A stretch of DNA of 64,000 nt from Silurus meridionalis (taxonomy: Eukaryota > Chordata > Actinopteri > Siluriformes > Siluridae): contig NC_060887.1 in NCBI RefSeq assembly GCF_014805685.1, positions 34,529,963 to 34,593,962 of the forward strand, read 5' to 3'. Shown piece by piece: positions 27,965 to 39,508 of the stretch. The translations under genes were made by a program, and so were the position numbers. The notes beneath the pieces are model-generated. The model saw only the letters and a program-made list of their open reading frames with translations. It was not told where the DNA came from and did no database searches. Every line of letters starts with the position of its first letter. Positions within the stretch are counted from its first letter, which is position 1.

Positions 27965-28845
27965 AGGGATGTAATGGCACACACATGCGTACCAAAATTG
28001 TTTGGTACAGCGCTTTCGGTTTAGTGCACGTGTACCTAATGCGATCCTTTTTTTGTGCGGAACATAGTAAAAATCTGAGTTCCCTCAGATCGTGTTAAGT
28101 GGCAGACCATAAGTTTGTTTAGTCTCTGAATTTTAATGCATTATTTACAAATTATTATTAAACTTAACATACAAAGCAATGCCGGGGGTATAAAAAAACA
28201 AGAGAAACTAGATTTAGCGCAGTGTCACTGTTGCTACTCACTCCGTAACGGAAATAAGATTTGTTTTGTGAATGCATAAAATGCAAAAACTAAGGAATTC
28301 ATAACACTAGCGTTAGCCGCTAACCAGGAAGTAGCTAGGGGTTAATGCAAACAATATGGATTCTTCAGTGTTTTATGTCGTGCTTCAAGAATTTCTCTTA
28401 AAAGGAGAAAATTCTGACAATTCTGCATTTTGAGGACGTGAATGACACACACACACACTTCCATACACATCAGTATTACCAAAAAATTGTCTAACAAATG
28501 TAAACTTTTTAATAAAATGTTTCCTTTATAAATTTTATTTGTGCTAATTTAATTGATTAATTGATTTAAACCAATATAATAAAACATTTTTTGAATGAAT
28601 TTCATTTATTCTATTTTATTCTTTATTTTCTTTTATTAAATATTATAAAATATTTATAATTTTTTTATATATTTTTAACCATGCAGGCATTTTATTTAAA
28701 ATTGTTTTAAAATGTAAACTGTTCAAATGTTGATGATCACAAATGTCAATAATAATAATAAACTGCGTTAAAAAAAAACGACACGCAATTGTATGAAATT
28801 ATGCAAATGTACTGAACCGTAACTCAAAAACTGAGGTTCATAACA
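27965..28845. mobile_element. hAT-like non-autonomous element remnant (tentative)
   Basis: The left side TTAGGGATGTAATGGCACAC followed by GTACCAAAATTGTTTGGTAC, and the right side GTACTGAACCGTAACTCAAA with CTGAGGTTCATAAC, resemble the common fish 'GTACCGAACCGTTTGGTAC' element ends in inverted orientation. The interior is AT-rich without coding. Boundaries and class are inferred. Confidence 0.4.
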
Positions 28846-28854
28846 AGGTATGTG

Positions 28855-28929
28855 TGTGTGTATATATATGTGTCAAATGTATGTGTATATATATGTGTCA
28901 AATGTATGTGTATATATATGTGTCAAATG

Positions 28930-29009
<80 letters not shown>
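28855..29009. repeat. 25-bp minisatellite followed by (TA)n
   Basis: The motif TGTCAAATGTATGTGTATAT recurs exactly every 25 bases (28871, 28896, 28921), then about 36 TA units run from 28937 to 29008. Confidence 0.95.
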
Positions 29010-29012
<3 letters not shown>

Positions 29013-29059
29013 TGTTCATAGTTGGCACCTGAGCTTAAAATTGGTTTGCGCAATTTTAA

Positions 29060-29225
29060 CATCACTTCCACTCCACTCTTTGTGCCCATTTGTTATTATA
29101 ATAATCAGCACTTTACTGAGAAGATGTCCTATTGGATTTTGTAGTGGACAGTTATTTTGTAGTAAGGTCTGACTCTGCCTCTGACTTTGTGGTAACAGTT
29201 TGCGGGAGAACCACATATGGTTGTT
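29060..29225 (-). pseudogene. Tc1-like transposon remnant
   Basis: GAGAAGATGTCCTATTGGAT and CTTTGTGGTAACAGTTTGCG, then GAGAACCACATATGG, are decayed complements of the family also seen at 12.8 and 44.2 kb. The centre of the transposase is deleted. Confidence 0.6.
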
Positions 29226-30651
29226 AGGTATATATGAAGCAATCCTAAAGTTGGAGAAAAGTTTTTTTTTCCTTTAATTATGTAACTGAGGTAGCTTTGA
29301 CATGTGTTTGTTTAGAAATCTGAAGGGGAAAAAAAACTAAACATACAGCAAGTATTTTGTGATTTTGGAGAAAAAGTTGGATCTTACTTTAATGACTCAC
29401 ATTTCAGATGGTACTAAGATAACAAAGTGGGTGTCTGGCCGCCACCACAGATCTTGCTGTTTTTTTTCTGACAATGTCTGTGCAACGGCGTTTCGGCTGA
29501 GACGCCGCTAACCTCTCGAAACGATGGAAAGTTTAACACTCAGCTCGTGTAGGCGGTGACATGGTCTTTTTGTTCATGTATTTTCCCCAGCCTTATGTAG
29601 ATTTATCCTGCCGCTGTTTTCATCGCTCGATGCAGTTGGTACTCACTGTGAGTGTTACGTGACACCAGTGTTTGAACCCATCACAGAAATGACAGGCCTG
29701 TTAGTGGATGATTGAAAATCTCACACAACAGCAGACATATCCTAATGACTTCATTTTTGAGACACTTATCACGTACAATCACCTAATTACTTATTAATAT
29801 AAGGTCTTGATTAGGATAGTGGCAACTGAAATATAGGAGCCCGTTTTGCCTTATCATTAGCGGGATTTCCGTCTAATTATGATTCATAATTAATGCAAGG
29901 ACAATTTGATTTGCTCTGATTAGGTGAGTGATTACAGATTTCAGATCTGCATAATCGGAGAGCAGATTTAAATACGGCAAATGCCAGCAGTAAAAGCGGC
30001 GACTGCGCAGTCGGAGCTTATCAGCGTATAAATAAGCGAAATGAGAACGAAACAGAATCATGGTGCCATGTTATTGAACAAAGTACATTTCTCAGATTTG
30101 GCCTGCAATCTGTCTGCATTCTGATTTAATGACAGTAATTACCTTTTTACTAACTTGAATGTGCTGCAAACTGTTGAAATCGCTGTAACCTCTGCAGGAG
30201 ACAGGGCCAAAAAAGCCAACAAAACACAATGGCAAAACACAAAATTCTGAAATAACAAGTGTTAATTTGTGTGTGCAACAGGATAAATAGTGCATGCAGA
30301 TAGTGGGTGTGTTATGGGTGACTTACAAAGAATAATTGTAGGAATTACAAGAAGCAAAGTAGTGGGAGGAAACAATATTTTAATAAGAATTCTTTTGTCT
30401 AATTGCCGTTGATAGCCAAACTGGGTTCAGCACTCAAAGAGGAAAAAATAAAACTAAAATTATAAATCAGTAAACTGTAACTGGTGGCACAGAGTCTGGT
30501 CCACAAAACTGTTGCAAAGTCAAATGTGAGTAAATAAATAAAAATGTATATAGACAGATGATAGATGATAAATGAGGTATCTTGTTTATACTTTTATTTA
30601 TTTTGCCATGGCTTCATTTGGATAAATATTCTCATTATTAAGACTTAGTAA

Positions 30652-30658
<7 letters not shown>
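29226..30658. other. Unique DNA with the strongest candidate conserved non-coding block
   Basis: Bases 29700-30065 lack simple repeats and are rich in TAATTA/TAAT cores, for example CTAATTATGATTCATAATTA. No family motif or exon is seen. Elsewhere in this stretch nothing is recognised. Confidence 0.45.

Positions 30659-30739
<81 letters not shown>
30659..30739. repeat. (TA)n microsatellite
   Basis: About 40 TA units. Confidence 0.97.
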
Positions 30740-30741
<2 letters not shown>

Positions 30742-30919
30742 CTTCAGCTATCTTCAGCTTTTGAACACCTGCCCTTCAAAAACTTTATTATGTTGATGAT
30801 AAACTGCTGGAACATTGAAGCAATTTGTGATTCAGTTTTTCATCAACATTCTACCATTATATTTACTTTCATTAGTTTTTGAATTATTCTAGGGCCTCTT
30901 TTACTCTTCTTGCTCTTGT

Positions 30920-30947
30920 TCTACTACTACTACTACTACTATGCTTA

Positions 30948-30998
<51 letters not shown>

Positions 30999-31120
30999 AT
31001 CAGTAGTAGTAGTAGTTGACTAATACGGCAACCTCCTACCCCTTTCTCCTCCTCCTACTTCTTCTCCTAATACAAATAATAATAATAATAATAATAATAT
31101 TGATAATAATTTTATTATTT

Positions 31121-31150
<30 letters not shown>
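30920..31150. repeat. Cluster of trinucleotide repeats
   Basis: (CTA)n at 30922-30941, (ATT)n at 30948-30995, (AGT)n at about 31001-31016, (CTC/CTT) runs near 31045 and two (AAT)n blocks at 31074-31098 and 31121-31149. Confidence 0.95.
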
Positions 31151-31151
<1 letters not shown>

Positions 31152-31310
31152 TACATTCGCTTCTAGCACTAACAATTCTATAATTATTACCTTGTACTAG
31201 TACCTTGTACTTTGTACTAACAAATCTATTATTACCTTTAGAGCTATTATTTATTATATTATTACATATCATATTATTTTTAGAGTACTAGTAGCTCCCT
31301 TTAAACAAAC

Positions 31311-31312
<2 letters not shown>

Positions 31313-31365
<53 letters not shown>
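31313..31365. repeat. (GT)n microsatellite
   Basis: About 26 GT units. Confidence 0.97.
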
Positions 31366-31367
<2 letters not shown>

Positions 31368-32095
31368 CTGTGTTAGATGAAATAAGCCTGGTCTGAACAG
31401 TGGGGTTTGCTGTGATATGATGCAGACCTCCTTGTTGTCTGTTTGCAGTAATTGTATTTGGTAGCGAGCAGCATCTACAGCAAGTGCTCATAGTGCTTAA
31501 TGAGGTGCTGATTAGATATTCTCACATGCTCTCACTTCTGATTTAGTGTTATTTCAGTAGTCGAATAAACATAATTGCCTTATCAAGGTGTTATACAGGA
31601 AATGAGGCAAAAAAAAAAAATCCAACACTGACAACAACAGTTCCCATTTGCCTCCTTCTGATCCGGAGGCATAAGCTTAGTGACTGCTATTATTTAGTCA
31701 CACACAGCATGCAATTTTCCGACGGCCTAACAGACATCAAATTTACACTTTTACACGTTTTTCTCAACACGGTTCCTCAGAGTTCATTTACACAGCTACG
31801 TTTTGAGATCTAATATATCTAATTACTAACATAATTTTAAGAGTCTGTCACAGATTTTTAAATAGAGTAAGTCATGGGTTAGTAGATTGCCATTTAAACT
31901 GCAGATTGTGAAGTATATATATTGCACTACCTGGAGATGGCAGAAAGCAAGATGACTTATTGTAACATACAATATATACAGTATTGTAACATGGAGATGA
32001 CAATGACTGGTGACATATTGTAACATAATGTTCTTGTTTTGGAGTTAATTAATTTATAATGATTCGAGTGATTGATAGTTTTTCCTATTATTTTA

Positions 32096-32100
<5 letters not shown>
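31366..32100. other. Unique DNA
   Basis: Bases 31620-31760 are balanced and repeat-free. No exon or transposon signal is seen. Confidence 0.35.
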
Positions 32101-32141
<41 letters not shown>

Positions 32142-32155
32142 CCCCCCCCCCCCCC
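32101..32155. repeat. (CT)n followed by a 15-base C run
   Basis: About 20 CT units pass through one G into a pure C tract (32141-32155). Confidence 0.97.
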
Positions 32156-34659
32156 AATTTATTTTATATAATGCAATACAACAATATAATAGAATGAAGT
32201 TTTTTTTTTATTCAAATGTTATGATGATTTCATCTTGTTAGGCTATTTTTACAGTAAATTTGTAATGTGCTTAAAAATAACATAAAACAAAATGTTTTAC
32301 AAATTTATGCAATCAAATATTCATATCATATTAAAGTAACTTTACTATATAATGTAAAATATGCAAATAATATTACAATGTTAAGGTAATAGTACTAGTA
32401 GTTAATTTAAAGTTTTCTGTGATTAACCATTTATTTTGAATTTATCAAAGAAGTCTTCATGTTTCAGCATTTTAAATTTACATTTGACATAATATGACAA
32501 GTCTCCAAAGGAGAAAAAGGAGTTTACATTTATGAGTTTTAGTAACACGACAAACTCTGTGTTAATTTTATTTAGTTTCGACTGGTAAGTGTTTGTAGCC
32601 TAATGTAAGCGATACCAGGAAATAACTTGTTTGGTGAATGTACCACATTATTATTATTAATATTACAAATAATCATAATAATAAGCTTTCTTCCACTACT
32701 GCTATTACAACTACTATTGTTAGTATTACTATACCTTTACTTCGAAACTGCGTTGAGACAATGTCCATCGTGAAAAGCGCTATAGAAATAATTTGAAACT
32801 TTACTACTATAATTAATTTTGTCACAGTACTGCTGACGATTAATACACCTATATTTAATTTTTAATGATCATTTACTTAAGTAATATTTTTAGTACTACT
32901 ATTAGGTTTTGTCGTTTCTTAATAGCATTTTTTGTTTTGTGTAACAGACAGGTGCTATTTAGTTGTGAGGCTGGAAAATAACTGATCAACTATCAGTGCA
33001 TAACCAACCAATGACTTTATCTAACATGCTGGATCGGCTCTGAGAAGATATTTACATATATGGCATTTCATTTCAATGACTATCAGGTGTGGCCCTTAAT
33101 TAGTTGGAATGAAAATCTGCACCCACACTGGGCCTTTGTGATAAAATATTGCACAGCCCTGCCTAAACCACTAAGATAGCATCTCCCCATAATATGGATT
33201 GCTATGAGATTTTCAAAAGCAGTGAGAGTGACAGAAAAATAGCAATCCAGCCCATGTCCTCCTCTTACAATGTTAGGGAATGCACAAAATCTCCAGACAC
33301 TCACACTGCAGAACAACCCTGCTTTGCCTCACCCCACCTTTCCTCAAACTGCACCATGTTCTTCTAGATTGTCTGCGATCTCTGAATATTTTGCTTTACT
33401 TTGCATCACATTAGTTACTGTATCTTTTGTACAAATTACTCCAGAGTGGACATTTCTTCCTAAGTAAAGTTCACCAATGAATTTCACATTTACTTCCAGA
33501 TTAGAATTGTTAGATTGCAAATATTATGCATTGTGCACAAATCACTTTGCCATACACATCACTTGCGTCACTTGAAGTCGCCTTCTTAAATGGTCCATTA
33601 TATATGTGTTACAGGTGTACATATGACAGACTTTTGATTCTTGAATCATACTTTACTAACAGAAACTCTGCTAGTTGTGTAGTATCCTCATCAAATAATA
33701 ATTGAAAAGATTCTTGCATTTTTTATTAGACCACATAACCAGCTGTAATTTTTGCTGTGATGGAGCAACTCCACGGTGCTCAGAGTAGCAGATGAGAGGA
33801 AATAGCTCAGAGCTAATGAAACTACAAAAGTGCCCTGATTAACAAGAGAGCTCAAACAAAGCACCTTGATTGCATGCTATTACTTACTGCGAGACATAAA
33901 AGAGGTGAAATATTAAGGTTAAAAGGTTAAATTCACAGCCCAAGGTGTTTGTAAAAACACAACTATGTACACACGGCACATATCTGTATCTATATTTAGG
34001 TTCCTGATTACTTTTTTATATTTATATTTGGTAGAAAAATATGCTAAAAAGATCACAATTGCAGTATCGTTGTTTGAGCTCTTAATAGGTGACATCTCTA
34101 AACACCCTAAATACCTGTCATGCTGCACTCTATGTTAGGTCTTTGTCTAAATATATGCGTGAGTACAAAGCATTCTAAAAATAAAACACTGAAATCATTC
34201 GAAAAATAGTGCCTTTGAAGTACTTGCAATCCTATGACATTTTTCAAGCATTCTTTATTAGCCAAAACAGGATCAGGACTTTGCTTGATTCGATTCTCGG
34301 TTTGTTTTAAATTCAGTTTCTTAGCTCAATTCATCTGCCAGCTTGTATCTTTTGATTGCTCTTCTAGTAGAAAAATATATTTGATACTATACTGTTAGGC
34401 ATGTTTTTGTTATTGCTTCAATTTTATTGATTTTTTTTATCCTGCCAGGTACATAAATTACATTTGATGAAGTCAACTTTGTGCTTCCTAACACTCTAAA
34501 AGTACTGTCATTTAATCATTAATTCTTTTGGTTTGTTGCTTCGGGACATTTTCGATTTTGAATACATATAACTAATATATCACTGCAGTCAATAAAGAAA
34601 AGGTCTCAACATATACAGTCTACTAAATATTATATAATAATATACTAATTGAGCTCTGT
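32156..34659. other. AT-rich unique DNA with one L2-tail scrap
   Basis: Bases 32745-32800 (GCGTTGAGACAATGTCCATC, AAAAGCGCTATAGAAATAAT) are the tail of the L2-tailed repeat. Bases 33740-33900 are repeat-free and could be conserved. No genes. Confidence 0.45.
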
Positions 34660-34990
34660 TTGAAACATTTGATCCACACACTGCATTTTGCAAAGTCACC
34701 AGCATTGTGGATGACCAAATACATCCCTCACACACATACACTCTTCACACCTGCCATCTGGGAAAAAAATAAAAATACTTGAGCATTCAGGCCCTCACAA
34801 CCTTCTTCCCAATCCATAAGAGACAACAACCTAATACAAAGTACTAAAATAATTGCATAAAACCTTTTTCTTTCCCCTTTTTCCTATTTATTCTCATAAT
34901 ATTATTGCTATTATTTTTATTGTATACATACACTTTATATAGTTATTTGTTTAGGTCTGTCTATGTCTTAATTAATTTGTGATGTCTGAT
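34660..34990 (+). repeat. L2/Rex1-like LINE 3' coding end and start of 3' UTR
   Basis: GCAAAGTCACCAGCATTGTG, CCTGCCATCTGGG and GAGCATTCAGGCCCTCACAA are the last coding blocks of the same LINE family as 10.8-12.5 kb. A T-rich 3' UTR follows. The terminal part appears to resume at 38222 after a 3.2-kb nest of insertions. Confidence 0.65.
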
Positions 34991-35002
34991 GTACCTCTAT
35001 GC

Positions 35003-35112
35003 GGTTGCCTTCAAGAAACTTGAGCTGCGTCGGAATGCTTTGGGAATGCAAATTGTTTTGAAACGGCGTGTCATACCTTAGGGAACTAGGGTTACATTCA
35101 TAACCTAGAGAC
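35003..35112 (+). mobile_element. Miniature DIRS derivative (both outer ends, no interior)
   Basis: The first about 45 bases (CTTCAAGAAACTTGAGCTGC...GGAATGCTTTGGGAA) match the outer left end of the 45.46-kb DIRS element. The last about 65 (TTAGGGAACTAGGGTTACAT, CATAACCTAGAGAC) match its outer right end, in the correct relative orientation. Everything between is absent. Confidence 0.7.
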
Positions 35113-35141
35113 ATTATTCCCCAAATTGTTACCACAAAGTA

Positions 35142-35241
<100 letters not shown>

Positions 35242-35275
35242 AAAAATATATATACTGTATATAGAAAAAAATGGC

Positions 35276-35560
35276 AATTGTTTGGAGGCACACAATTTGT
35301 AAGATGCTGATGTGGTAGCAATTTTCCCTTCACTTGAACTAGGAGACCTAGGCCTGTTCCCAAACCTGTTCCACTCTTCTGAGAAGATGTTCCACTAGAT
35401 TTTGGAGTGTGCTTGTTGAGATCTGTGCTCATTCAGGGGTTAAATCAATTAATGATGCCTGATAAGATACTGATGCCTCCAACTTCATGGTAATAGTTTG
35501 AGAAAGAACCACATATGTCTGTACAAGTCAGGTGTCTGAATACTTTTGTCCATATATTTT
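35276..35560. pseudogene. Tc1-like remnant, two fragments in inverted orientation
   Basis: Bases 35276-35373 carry plus-strand transposase sequence (GGAGGCACACAATTTG, CTTGAACTAGGAGACC, AAACCTGTTCC). From 35374 the sequence switches to minus sense (CTCTTCTGAGAAGATGTTCC...GAACCACATATG...GTCAGGTGTCTGAATACTTT). The middle of the parental element is lost. Confidence 0.6.
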
Positions 35561-35969
35561 ATACTATGTTCTGTGGTTTATTCCTGTGCTTAAAAAAAGA
35601 TGATGTAGTGAAAGAAATTCTGAAAACTTACTATAGGCCAAAATGCAAATTCATAATATATTTTTTTTTATTTATTATGCAAATAAGTGCTGCAAACCCA
35701 ACCATTAGGGATGCACGAGCCAGTTCACTCTTAGGGTCGGTCTCAAGGCCGGGTAAATGGTGAGGGTTGCGTTAGGAAGGGCATCCAGCGTAAAACATGT
35801 GCCAAATCAAATATGCGGATCACGAAAGAGAAATTCTAAGAGACAACAGGGTACCAGTGGAAATTAGGCTACTGTTGGCCAAAGGAGAAGAAGGAGAGGA
35901 GGAAGACGTCTACAGAGACACCAGGGAAAGGAGAAGTGTAGGATAGTGGAAGTTTGGGTTAGTAATTTA

Positions 35970-36590
35970 AATGTTGGTACTATGACTGGTAAAGAGAGAT
36001 AGATAGCTGATATGATGAAGAGGAGAACAGTAGATATGTTGTGTGTTCAGGAGACCAAGTGGAAAGGGAGTAAGACCAGGAACATTGGAGGTGGGTTTAA
36101 ACTGTTCTATCATGGTGTGGATGGAAAGAGAAATGGTGTAGGGGTGATTGTAAAGGAAGAGTTTAGTAAGAGTGTAGTGGAAGTGAAGAGAGTTTCTGAT
36201 AAGGTGATGAACATGAAGCTGGAACTTGGAGGGGTGATGATAAATGTCATCAGCGCTTATGCGCCACAAGTGGGTTGTGAGATGGAGGAGAAGGAAAAAA
36301 TCTGGAATGAGTTCGATGAAGTGGTGGAAGGTGTACCTAGGAATGAAAGATTGGTGATTGGGGCAGACTTAAATAGGCATGTAGGTGAAGGGAACAGAGG
36401 TGATGGGGAAGTGATGGGTAGGTATGGCCTTAAGAAAAGGAATTTGGAAGGGCAGATGTGGTAGAGTTTGCTAAAAGGATGGAAATGGCAGTAGTGAACA
36501 CTTATTTTTAGAAGAAGGAGGATCATAGGGTGACGTATAAGAGTGGAGGAAGGTGCACACAGGTGGACTATGTTCTATGTAGGAGATTCA
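35970..36590 (+). pseudogene. RTE LINE apurinic-type endonuclease domain
   Basis: The coding sense reads VGTMTGKER, a TAG stop, then ADMMKRRTVDMLCVQETKWK. The Q-E-T box holds the metal-binding Glu. SAYAPQVG and VIGADLNRHVGEG (catalytic D-x-N) follow, so the nicking-site motifs survive. The main open frame runs 36012-36464. After a shift, NTYF, a TAG stop, EDHRVTYKSGG (the S/T-D-H-like end) and TQVDYVLCR lead to the deletion point near 36590. The protein nicks target DNA to start target-primed reverse transcription. Stops make this copy inactive. Confidence 0.8.
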
Positions 36591-36689
36591 AGAGGTGGTG
36601 GAATAAAAAAGTAAGGAAAGCATACGGAGAAAGAGGTCTATAGGACTATTGAGGAGAGTATTTTGAGAACCTGATGAACAAGAAAAAAG

Positions 36690-38190
36690 AGAGAGAGAAG
36701 GTTGGATGGTGTGGAGATGGTGAAGCGGGAAGTTGATAGGATTTGTAAGGAGAAAGTAACAGCAGCGATTAAGAGGATGAAGAGTGAAAAGTCGGTTGGA
36801 CCAGATGACATACCAATAGAAACATTGAGCTGTTTAGGAGAGATGGCAGAGGAGTTTTTAACCAGGTTGTTCAACAAAAATTTGGAAGGTGAGAGGATGC
36901 CTGAGGAATAGAAAAGGAGTGGGCTGGTACCAATCTTTAAGAAAAAGGGAGATGTGCAGACCTGCAATAACTACAGAGAATTAAGTTGATCAGTCACACC
37001 ATGAAGTTATGGAAAAAGTTAGTTGAAGCCAGGCTGAGAGAAGAGGTGACCATCTGTGAGCAACAGTATGGTTTCATGCCTAGGAAGAGCAGTATTTGCT
37101 TTGAGAATGTTGATGGAGAAGTATAGAGAAGGTCAGAAGGAGTTGTGTGTTTGTGGATTTTGAGAAAACGTACGACAGGGTACCGAGAGAGGAGTTGTGG
37201 TATTGTATGAGGAAGTTAGGTGTGGCAGAGAAGTATGTGAGGGTGGTGCAGGACATGTATGAGGACAGTGTGACAGCAGTGAGGTGTGCAGTAGGATTGA
37301 CAGACTGGTTTAAGGTGGAGGTTGGACTGCATTTAGGATCCACTCTGAGCCCTTTCCTGTTTGCAGTGGTGATGGACAGGTTGACAGATGAGGTCAGACA
37401 GGAGTCTCCATGGACTATGATGTTTGCGGATAATATTGTGATTTGTGGTGAGAGTAGGGAGCAGGTTGAGAAGAGCCTGGAGAGCTGGAGATATGCGCTG
37501 GAGAGAAGGGGAATGAAAGTCAGTTGGAGTAAGACAGAGTACATGTGTGTAAATGTGTGAGAGAGAGAGAGCAGTGAAGTGGTGCAGTTGCAGGGAGAAG
37601 AGGTGGAGAAGGTGGAGGAGTTCAGGTACCTGGGGTCAACAGTACAAAGTAATGTAATGTGTGTTAAAAAATTGAAGAAAAGAGTGCAGGCAGGGTGGAG
37701 TGGGCAGAAAAGAGTGAAAGCAGGAGTAAATTTGTGATAGAAGGGTATTTACAAGAATGAAAGGGAAAGTTTATAGGACTGTGGTGAGACCTGCGATGTT
37801 GTATAGTTTAGAGACAGTGGCATTGAGTAAAAGACAGGAGGTGGAGCTGGAGTTAGCAGAACTGAAGATGTTGAGGTTTTCGTTGGGAGTAAGGAAGATG
37901 GACAGGATTAGAAATGAGTTTATTAGAGAGACAGCCCATGTAGGATGTTTTGGTGACAAGGTGAGGGAGGTGAGATTAAGATGGTTTGGATATGTGCAGA
38001 GGAGGGACATGAGTTATATTGGTAGAAGAATGCTGAGAATGGAGCCACCAGGAAGGTGGAAAAGAGGAAGGCCAAGAAGGAGGTTCATGGATGTGGTGAG
38101 GGAAGACATGCAGGTAGTTGGTATGAAAGAGGCAGATGTAGAGGACAGGGTGGTATGGAGACGGATGATCCGCTGTAGCGACCCCTAATG
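36690..38190 (+). pseudogene. RTE LINE reverse transcriptase and C-terminal region
   Basis: Motif order: AAIKRMKSEKSVGPDDIP (36760), a decayed N-x-R region, FVDFEKTYDRVPREELWY (the F-x-D-x-x-K-A-F-D equivalent), VGLHLGSTLSPFLFAVVMD, then MFADNIVICGES at 37420-37446, where the catalytic pair is D-N instead of D-D. After it come GMKVSWSKTEYMCV, FRYLGSTVQSN, GLET-like SLETVALSKRQ and the C-terminal LRWFGYVQRRDMSYIGRR. Several stops (for example TGA at 37558) and frameshifts split it. It copies LINE RNA at the nick in functional relatives. Dead here on two counts. Confidence 0.87.
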
Positions 38191-38221
38191 GGAGAAGCTG
38201 AAAGAAGAAGAAGAAATCTTT

Positions 38222-38410
38222 ATATATTCTTGTATTTTATATAATTTTATACTTTATTTATCTGCCTTCTTTTTCTTTGTTTTAATTTTTTTCTCCATCC
38301 TATTCCCTCATGCCAGACCATCGTAAAATGCATTTCACTGCATGTGGTACCCTGTATGTATGTGTATGTGACAAATAAAATTTGATTTAATTTGATTTGA
38401 TCTGATTTGA
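38222..38410 (+). repeat. LINE 3' end with pentameric tail
   Basis: GTATGTGACAAATAAAATTT followed by TTTGA-type repeats to 38410 is the 3' terminus of a fish L2/Rex1-like LINE. It probably belongs to the element whose coding end is at 34660-34990. Confidence 0.6.
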
Positions 38411-39004
38411 GATGGATAGTGTATGCCATTTCTCCATCTTATGAGTCCATTCCGAGTCAAGGATTATTCCGGCCTCTATGGCATGGTCTGATGGAGTTTC
38501 TCTCCAGGACATCTGCTGCAGGCTGGTCCACTGTATTGACCTTTGTCAGGTTCTATGAACTTGACATCAGAACCACACCCGGCTCATGTCCTGCGTTCTG
38601 GTTATGCACAGACACACTATGCAGGGACTGGTCAGTATGGTGTGATTGGACACTCGTTCCCAAATAGTTGTGACACAGCTTGAGTTTCCAAAAAGGGGAA
38701 CGTCTCTAGGTTACGTATGTAACCCTAGTTCCCTGAGGGAACAAGACGCTGCATTAACAGATCATAAGTCCCTGCGGCACTTACCTTCTCTTTTTTCAGA
38801 AGCTAACATCGTTCCATTGCTCACACATTTTGAAGCTACCTAGTTCCCGACGTCGCCCGCCGATGTTGTCACGACTTGCCATTGGCCAAATTTCACAAGT
38901 GATCTAGAGCGTGGGCAACAAGAGGCGTTCCCAAAGCATTGTGACGTAGCGTCTTGTTTCCTCAGGGAACTAGGGTTATATATGTAACCTAGAGATGTTC
39001 TGTT
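38411..39004 (+). pseudogene. DIRS 3' end: recombinase tail, internal complementary region, right terminus
   Basis: Bases 38490-38580 encode SAAGWSTVLTFVRFYELDIR, the C-terminal box of DIRS-type tyrosine recombinases whose Tyr is the expected nucleophile. A frameshift separates it from the preceding GVSLQD codons. After CAGGGACTGGTCAGTATGGT comes a complementary region (about 38650-38750: GGGGAACGTCTCTAGGTTAC, CCCTAGTTCCCTGAGGGAAC). The right terminal repeat ends CTAGGGTTATATATGTAACC then TAGAGAT. It supplies the recombinase segment that the 45.46-kb element has lost. Confidence 0.8.
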
Positions 39005-39079
39005 AGTTCTGAAGAGACAAAATGGAAACTTCATGACAGATGTGTGCAAGGCAAGAATAGGTAGATGGTTGAATGGTGT

Positions 39080-39325
39080 TGAAAGGACATTACTCATAAT
39101 ACTCCGGTGCTCATGATATTTCTCACTCTTCGGTGTTTGTAATGTTTTAATGATTTATAATCACACTCTCAGTGTCACCCAAATAAAGATGGTTTCCCTT
39201 TTAAGTCTGATTCTTCTCAAGGTTTTTCCCCATCTAAGGAAGTTTTTCCTTGCCACAGTCTGTTTCATAATTCTTACATTCTGTGAAGCTGCTTTGAGAC
39301 AATGTCTCTTGTGAAAAGCATTAAG
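39080..39325 (+). repeat. L2-tailed dispersed repeat (copy B)
   Basis: Blocks CTCAAGGTTTTTCCCCATCT, AAGTTTTTCCTTGCCACAGT and GTGAAGCTGCTTTGAGACAA lie in order; the middle is about 60 bases shorter than in other copies. Confidence 0.8.
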
Positions 39326-39359
39326 TGTTTCTGTGACTCAACTGCTATTCTAGAAGCTC

Positions 39360-39508
39360 AGAACGACTGAATGTAAGTATGTCTCCCTCAGACAAGGTTG
39401 GATTCCCTTTTTATTGTTCAATGTTTCTTCACAATATCATCTCAGGAAATTTTTTTCTCCCCAACTTGTTACTCATTAAAAATTTAAGTGTGTACTATAC
39501 AGTATATA
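39360..39508 (+). repeat. L2-tailed dispersed repeat, 5' part (copy C)
   Basis: CAAGGTTGGATTCCCTTTTT, TGTTTCTTCACAATATCATC and TCAGGAAATTTTTTT are diverged versions of the repeat's first half. The copy is cut by a Tc1 element at 39509; its end resumes at 41110. Confidence 0.6.

Larger units (their letters stand above)
35695..38216 (+). mobile_element. RTE-clade (Expander-like) LINE, nearly full length but internally deleted
   Basis: The 5' UTR (GGTGAGGGTTGCGTTAGGAA, GGGCATCCAGCGTAAAACAT) is shared with the 52.0-kb copy and with the SINE at 49.5 kb. An endonuclease region and a reverse transcriptase region follow, then the 3' end GATCCGCTGTAGCGACCCCT with a GAA-rich tail. About 0.8-1 kb between endonuclease and RT seems to be missing compared with a typical 3.3-kb RTE. 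Length and clade come from family knowledge. Confidence 0.85.
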
